Assembly (NCBI GenBank): GCA_977006965.1 | Contig: OZ345377.1 | Span: 1,302,001 to 1,366,000, forward strand | Reading direction: 5' to 3' | Length of the DNA: 64,000 bases | Origin: Phymatolithon calcareum | Lineage: Eukaryota; Rhodophyta; Florideophyceae; Hapalidiales | Part shown: positions 60,590 through 64,000 of the stretch, piece by piece | Layout: every line of letters starts with the position of its first letter | Position numbering within the stretch: the first letter of the stretch is position 1 | Made by a program: the position numbers and the translations under genes | Notes under the pieces: generated by a model | The model's input: only the letters and a program-made list of their open reading frames with translations | What the model was told of the DNA's origin: nothing | Databases searched by the model: none

Positions 60590-62512
60590 TCAGTCGATTT
60601 TGCGCCTCTTGCTTGATGGGCCGGTGCTAAAAGATGAACCTGCACGGGAAAGCGGGAGCGCAACTGAGGCGTTCATTTCTGTATTGCCTGTGCCAGGCTC
60701 AGTCACGCCATCTACTGCATTCAGCGGCAGTGTGTAATGCACACTCGAGCTTGGGACGACCACATTGGAGCTTTCGGTCAAACCGTCGGAATAGTTCGAG
60801 GGAAATGAGTTATAAGCCATCGCGTTGTCACAACCGGGCTGGATATGCTGATCCGTGAGGTGCATGCTCGCTGGCTGTAGCGGGTCGTTCTGCGTGTAGG
60901 CGAGACTGGCGCCATCATTTTCAGCGTCAGAAGGGTGATCCGAATGTTGTGCATTGTTGTACCCTGGATGGGGCTGTAAGCTGGCGACATGATTGGCAAC
61001 AGCTTGGGCATTGAAGGCCTGTTCGTAATTAAACCTGATCGCTGCTTCCCGCTCAGCTTGATTTCTCTTGCGCCGGCGATCGGAAGTGCGTCCGTAAACA
61101 AAGCATTGCGCAAATAGTGGGCACACTCCGGTGCAATGAGTGCATTTCCAGCTATTTCCTTGTGTCCGTGCCGTTTCCATGTCAACTTTTCCTTCCCACT
61201 CGATCGCAGAGAAGCACTTACGGCAAATTGCTTTACGGCATGTTCCCTCCTCCACATTCCCGCAAGGTACATGCGGCGAGTTGAAAGTTGGACGCCGGCT
61301 GCAAATGTGGCAATGCATGCTCGGACGCATATTGAGCTTGCCATTGCGACGATAGCGCATGATTCGCCTGCTACGAGGGGCAGATACAATTGGGGGTGAC
61401 GATTCTGGAAGGTTTGGTCCGCCTGAAGGCTCTCCGTGTCCGTGGGCGGCTTCAGGCGTGGATGGAGTGACTGAAATCTTGGAGATTGTTGGAGTTTCCG
61501 TTTCGAGGATCCTGAATGAGTCAACTGGTGTGTGGATCTGGTCTTGATCTTGATTCTGACTTTGATTCTGAACATGAGAGGTGGGAGGAGCCTGGGGCTG
61601 TATCTCAATCTGTTGCTGTGCCAGAGTATGTGCCGGAGGTTCGACTCGTGGTTGGGATTGTACCAGAGTGTCCGATTGTACCTGTGTACGAACCAAGGCA
61701 TCGACGGTGCCTTTCTGTCCTGTTTCAACAGCGAGGGCATGTGAGTACCTGTTGATCAGGTACATGAACTCTCTGCAGAGCAATTTCTGAATATTCGGGT
61801 CCATCGCGTTATAACGCTGTATGACTGCACTTATGGGTGGGCTTGGGGAAGTGAAATCGGAAACGTGAGCCTCCGATGAAGTCTGCCCGAATTCTGCAAA
61901 GTGGCGCCGACCTAATACATTGGTATCCGCTGTGGGTCTGGCTCGGAGTTCTGTGGTCTGCTTCAAACTGGACGAAGACCCGGGAATAGGATCAGCGACC
62001 TTGGGCGTTTCGTCGAACACGGGTGCCGCACTGCCATCACCGGCTTCAACGGCAATACCCGGAACCAATTCTGGGGTAGTTGCACCGAAGTTCTCGAATT
62101 GCTTAAAGGAACTTTGGCCAGAGACGGTGATGCCAAATTCATCGGTTGACTGGGTGTGCTGCTGGATATCAGTACGCAAATCAGGGTCTTGGTCTTCGTC
62201 ACTGTTCGGACCATCACATGAATGGATGAGCCCGTGCTTGTTTACCGTTTCTGTCGGAAGTATGCCATTGTCCTCGGATGCGATGCAATGGTCAGCGCCA
62301 TTCGAAATGGGGGTCTCAGAATTACTCGTGGTGTCCAGGTTGTTAGGAATGTCCGGATTGACGAAGTCCAACATATCACCGGGGTGGCTGGGGTTTTCGG
62401 GGGACAGAAATGGTCCAAACGGGAATTCGTCGCAGTCTTTGCCAAAGAGTTGCTCAATAGCATCGTCGAAGAGCTGGGCTGTGACTTCAAGACCTTCAGT
62501 CGGTGTCCCCAT
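60590..62512 (-). CDS. CDCA7/R1-type (zf-4CXXC_R1-like) zinc-finger protein, copy 3
   Basis: 640 residues, ATG at 62510-62512. Same architecture as the gene at 27133-29271: an acidic N-terminal half, a Gln-rich linker (QVQSDTLVQSQPRVE, QQQIEIQPQ) and the cysteine-rich domain at about 401-475 (CHICSRR, GTCRKAICRKCF, SWKCTHCTGVC), followed by TSDRRRKRN. The conserved block RYNAMDPNIQKLLCREFMYL matches RFRAMHSSMQGALSREFMYQ of copy 1. Frame is intact from start to stop, so this is an independent, diverged paralogue about 30 kb from the palindrome pair. Nuclear role inferred from the domain. Confidence 0.75.
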   Translation of the reverse strand: MGTPTEGLEVTAQLFDDAIEQLFGKDCDEFPFGPFLSPENPSHPGDMLDFVNPDIPNNLDTTSNSETPISNGADHCIASEDNGILPTETVNKHGLIHSCDGPNSDEDQDPDLRTDIQQHTQSTDEFGITVSGQSSFKQFENFGATTPELVPGIAVEAGDGSAAPVFDETPKVADPIPGSSSSLKQTTELRARPTADTNVLGRRHFAEFGQTSSEAHVSDFTSPSPPISAVIQRYNAMDPNIQKLLCREFMYLINRYSHALAVETGQKGTVDALVRTQVQSDTLVQSQPRVEPPAHTLAQQQIEIQPQAPPTSHVQNQSQNQDQDQIHTPVDSFRILETETPTISKISVTPSTPEAAHGHGEPSGGPNLPESSPPIVSAPRSRRIMRYRRNGKLNMRPSMHCHICSRRPTFNSPHVPCGNVEEGTCRKAICRKCFSAIEWEGKVDMETARTQGNSWKCTHCTGVCPLFAQCFVYGRTSDRRRKRNQAEREAAIRFNYEQAFNAQAVANHVASLQPHPGYNNAQHSDHPSDAENDGASLAYTQNDPLQPASMHLTDQHIQPGCDNAMAYNSFPSNYSDGLTESSNVVVPSSSVHYTLPLNAVDGVTEPGTGNTEMNASVALPLSRAGSSFSTGPSSKRRKID

Positions 62513-64000
62513 TGTGGATATTGCGGACGTAAGCGCGCCGCAGACGCAGTCGCAAGGTTGTGCACGCTTGGATGAGGCGGTTCGACAGAACGAGTTTGTA
62601 GCACGTCGGTGTGCTTAGCACAATTGTAGTGCATTTAAAGCACGGAACCGGCAAAGCGCTTTGACATCGGCGCGATATTTATCTGAACACGCGGAATGCT
62701 CGGTGATTAAGTGAACCCCAAACGGGACGTTTTGGTGCTAGTCAAGAATGAGAACACATATAAGATACGACTTTCTCCACATCGCCGAAATCTGTACGTG
62801 GGCCTATTAAGTGGGAGCATTTGTGCTCTCGTATAGATCCAACTCCAAAGAACCATAAATTCGCGGGAAGATCTGAGAACGGCTCCTGCTTTATCTGACC
62901 GGTGTATTGTATGTACTTGGTTTCCATATTGTCTGGAGTGTTGTTGCTTGCACTTGTGTTAGCACTGTGGTGTGCAATTCTAGACTTCAATCTAAGGCTT
63001 GGGCACGACTGCCATGTGGTCTTGATGGCTCCAGCAAGAAATACACGCGTGAAATTTTCAAGTGCAGCTTCTCCAGTAGTCACAGAGTATCTGTAGCCTT
63101 CAGCCCCCTTCTGTTACGCATAATATTATGCTCTACTCAACTATTGTATGAGCATTGGTGGAAGGCAATACCGCGGCACGGGAATGCGTTCTACCATGTC
63201 TTAATGTCGTTTTCAAGCACAATTTGCTTGTAAATATACCTTCCTTGCACAAAAGCACACCTATGCGTCTGTGTTGCATGCAGTTGTCGAACATTGAACA
63301 TGAGAAGGTTAATGAACCTAAGCTACTCTTTTAAAATTAACTAACTTAGGTTCTTTATGGTTTGACTACATCTGATCTACATCACCGCTATTGCGATGCT
63401 CTCTTTTCGGCAGCAATATGGATCACTCGGAAAGGGATCGATCATGTGCCATAGAGGTGATCTTGAGAAGACGATTTTCACTATGCACTATATCATATTG
63501 CTAAAAATAATTACAGAAATATCAGATATTAGCTCATTTAAAATTACAGAGAAGCCCCGCATGACACGTGCAAAGTTTACAAATACGGTACAGTATCACA
63601 AAAAAAGTTCACGCGCGCATGCCGGTATCATAAAAGCAACGAACTTACAATATGTCATATTTCTGCCTAATTAATTTATGAGATGATCTCATTCGTACAT
63701 CAATTAGGCGTAAATATCAGATATATGGCAAAATTAAATTCTGCTGCTCATTTGATTGAATATTATGGTTCATATGATAATATGAACAGCGTTGAGGCGT
63801 TTGACACCTCTCAGTCCCATGGTGGCTCCAAGTGTCATCCGTAAGCGCTCTCGCATTGCAACGGTAGCCAATCGCGTGCCATGGCGTTATTGTTTCATAA
63901 ACAATAATGTTTGAACGGCTTGATGCGCGAGCGTTTCGGCCGAAGACACGGCGGGAGATCGTGAGGGTTGCGCACGAGAAAGGGGGGTACTGTACAAGAA
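62513..64000. other. AT-rich intergenic end of the window
   Basis: No gene supported. Small hairpins occur: GAACCTAAG/CTTAGGTTC near 63314-63353, GTTCATAT GATA ATATGAAC near 63767-63786, and CGTTATTGTTT/AAACAATAATG near 63887-63910. A 64-codon frame at 62902-63096 starts with a hydrophobic segment but is overlapped by other frames. Confidence 0.4.

Noticed and set aside
1-64000. Bacterial or phage origin of the window
   Set aside because: A homology-supported GT-AG intron, SURF4, mL46, LTR and LINE elements and tRNA-derived repeats all indicate a eukaryotic nuclear genome; no operons or ribosome-binding-site pattern.

Overview
The window is nuclear DNA of a eukaryote, most likely a multicellular red alga. 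That assignment is an inference from gene content: long intron-poor genes, bacterial-type mitochondrial ribosomal proteins encoded in the nucleus, one gene with a clear 88-bp GT-AG intron, Ty1/copia-type retroelements, and no bacterial operon structure. I cannot fix the species from sequence alone. Genes are widely spaced, and much of the window consists of mobile elements and their decayed remains.

Layout. 1-5841: a complete but inactivated Ty1/copia retrotransposon with both LTRs, a half-tRNA-type primer site, a polypurine tract and an exact 5-bp target duplication, inserted into an unrecognised minus-strand reading frame (5842-6512). 6911-11094: the 5' portion of a second, divergent copia-like element on the minus strand, broken and truncated in reverse transcriptase. 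12.8-13.1 kb: a tRNA-derived SINE-like repeat, with a second copy at 33.0 kb. 14.4-15.3 kb: a decayed polyprenyl diphosphate synthase. 15637-17291: a piggyBac-like DNA element whose ends carry paired CCCTCAATTGAGGG palindromes; a second relic lies at 38.6-39.6 kb. 17388-21641: a STAND/NB-ARC NTPase with twelve nearly identical WD40 repeats. 21838-22466: a MITE with 26-bp inverted ends and a TATGA duplication. 23260-24480: a helical-bundle protein, possibly hemerythrin-like.

26.95-32.95 kb is a large inverted duplication of a CDCA7/R1-type zinc-finger gene. Its inner arms (about 2.15 kb each, separated by 65 bp) are almost identical, while the outer parts have diverged and the right-hand gene is broken there. 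A third family member lies at 60590-62512.

Housekeeping genes follow in the right half: candidate mitochondrial bL32 (34572-35264), mitochondrial mL46 with one intron (43175-44132), a bacterial Hc1-type histone-like protein (44707-44907), a SURF4/Erv29 cargo receptor (47824-48684) divergent from a Sel1-repeat protein (49584-51695), and a COG0523/CobW metallochaperone GTPase (52607-54673). A 416-residue protein of unknown function lies at 57979-59229. Several hairpin-forming foldbacks and two LINE relics are scattered through the intergenic DNA.

The strongest candidates for something under-described are the NB-ARC/WD40 protein with high internal repeat identity (architecture like fungal allorecognition NLRs and Apaf-1), the zinc-finger palindrome that looks maintained by gene conversion, the Hc1-like histone in a eukaryotic genome, and the palindrome-ended piggyBac-like family.
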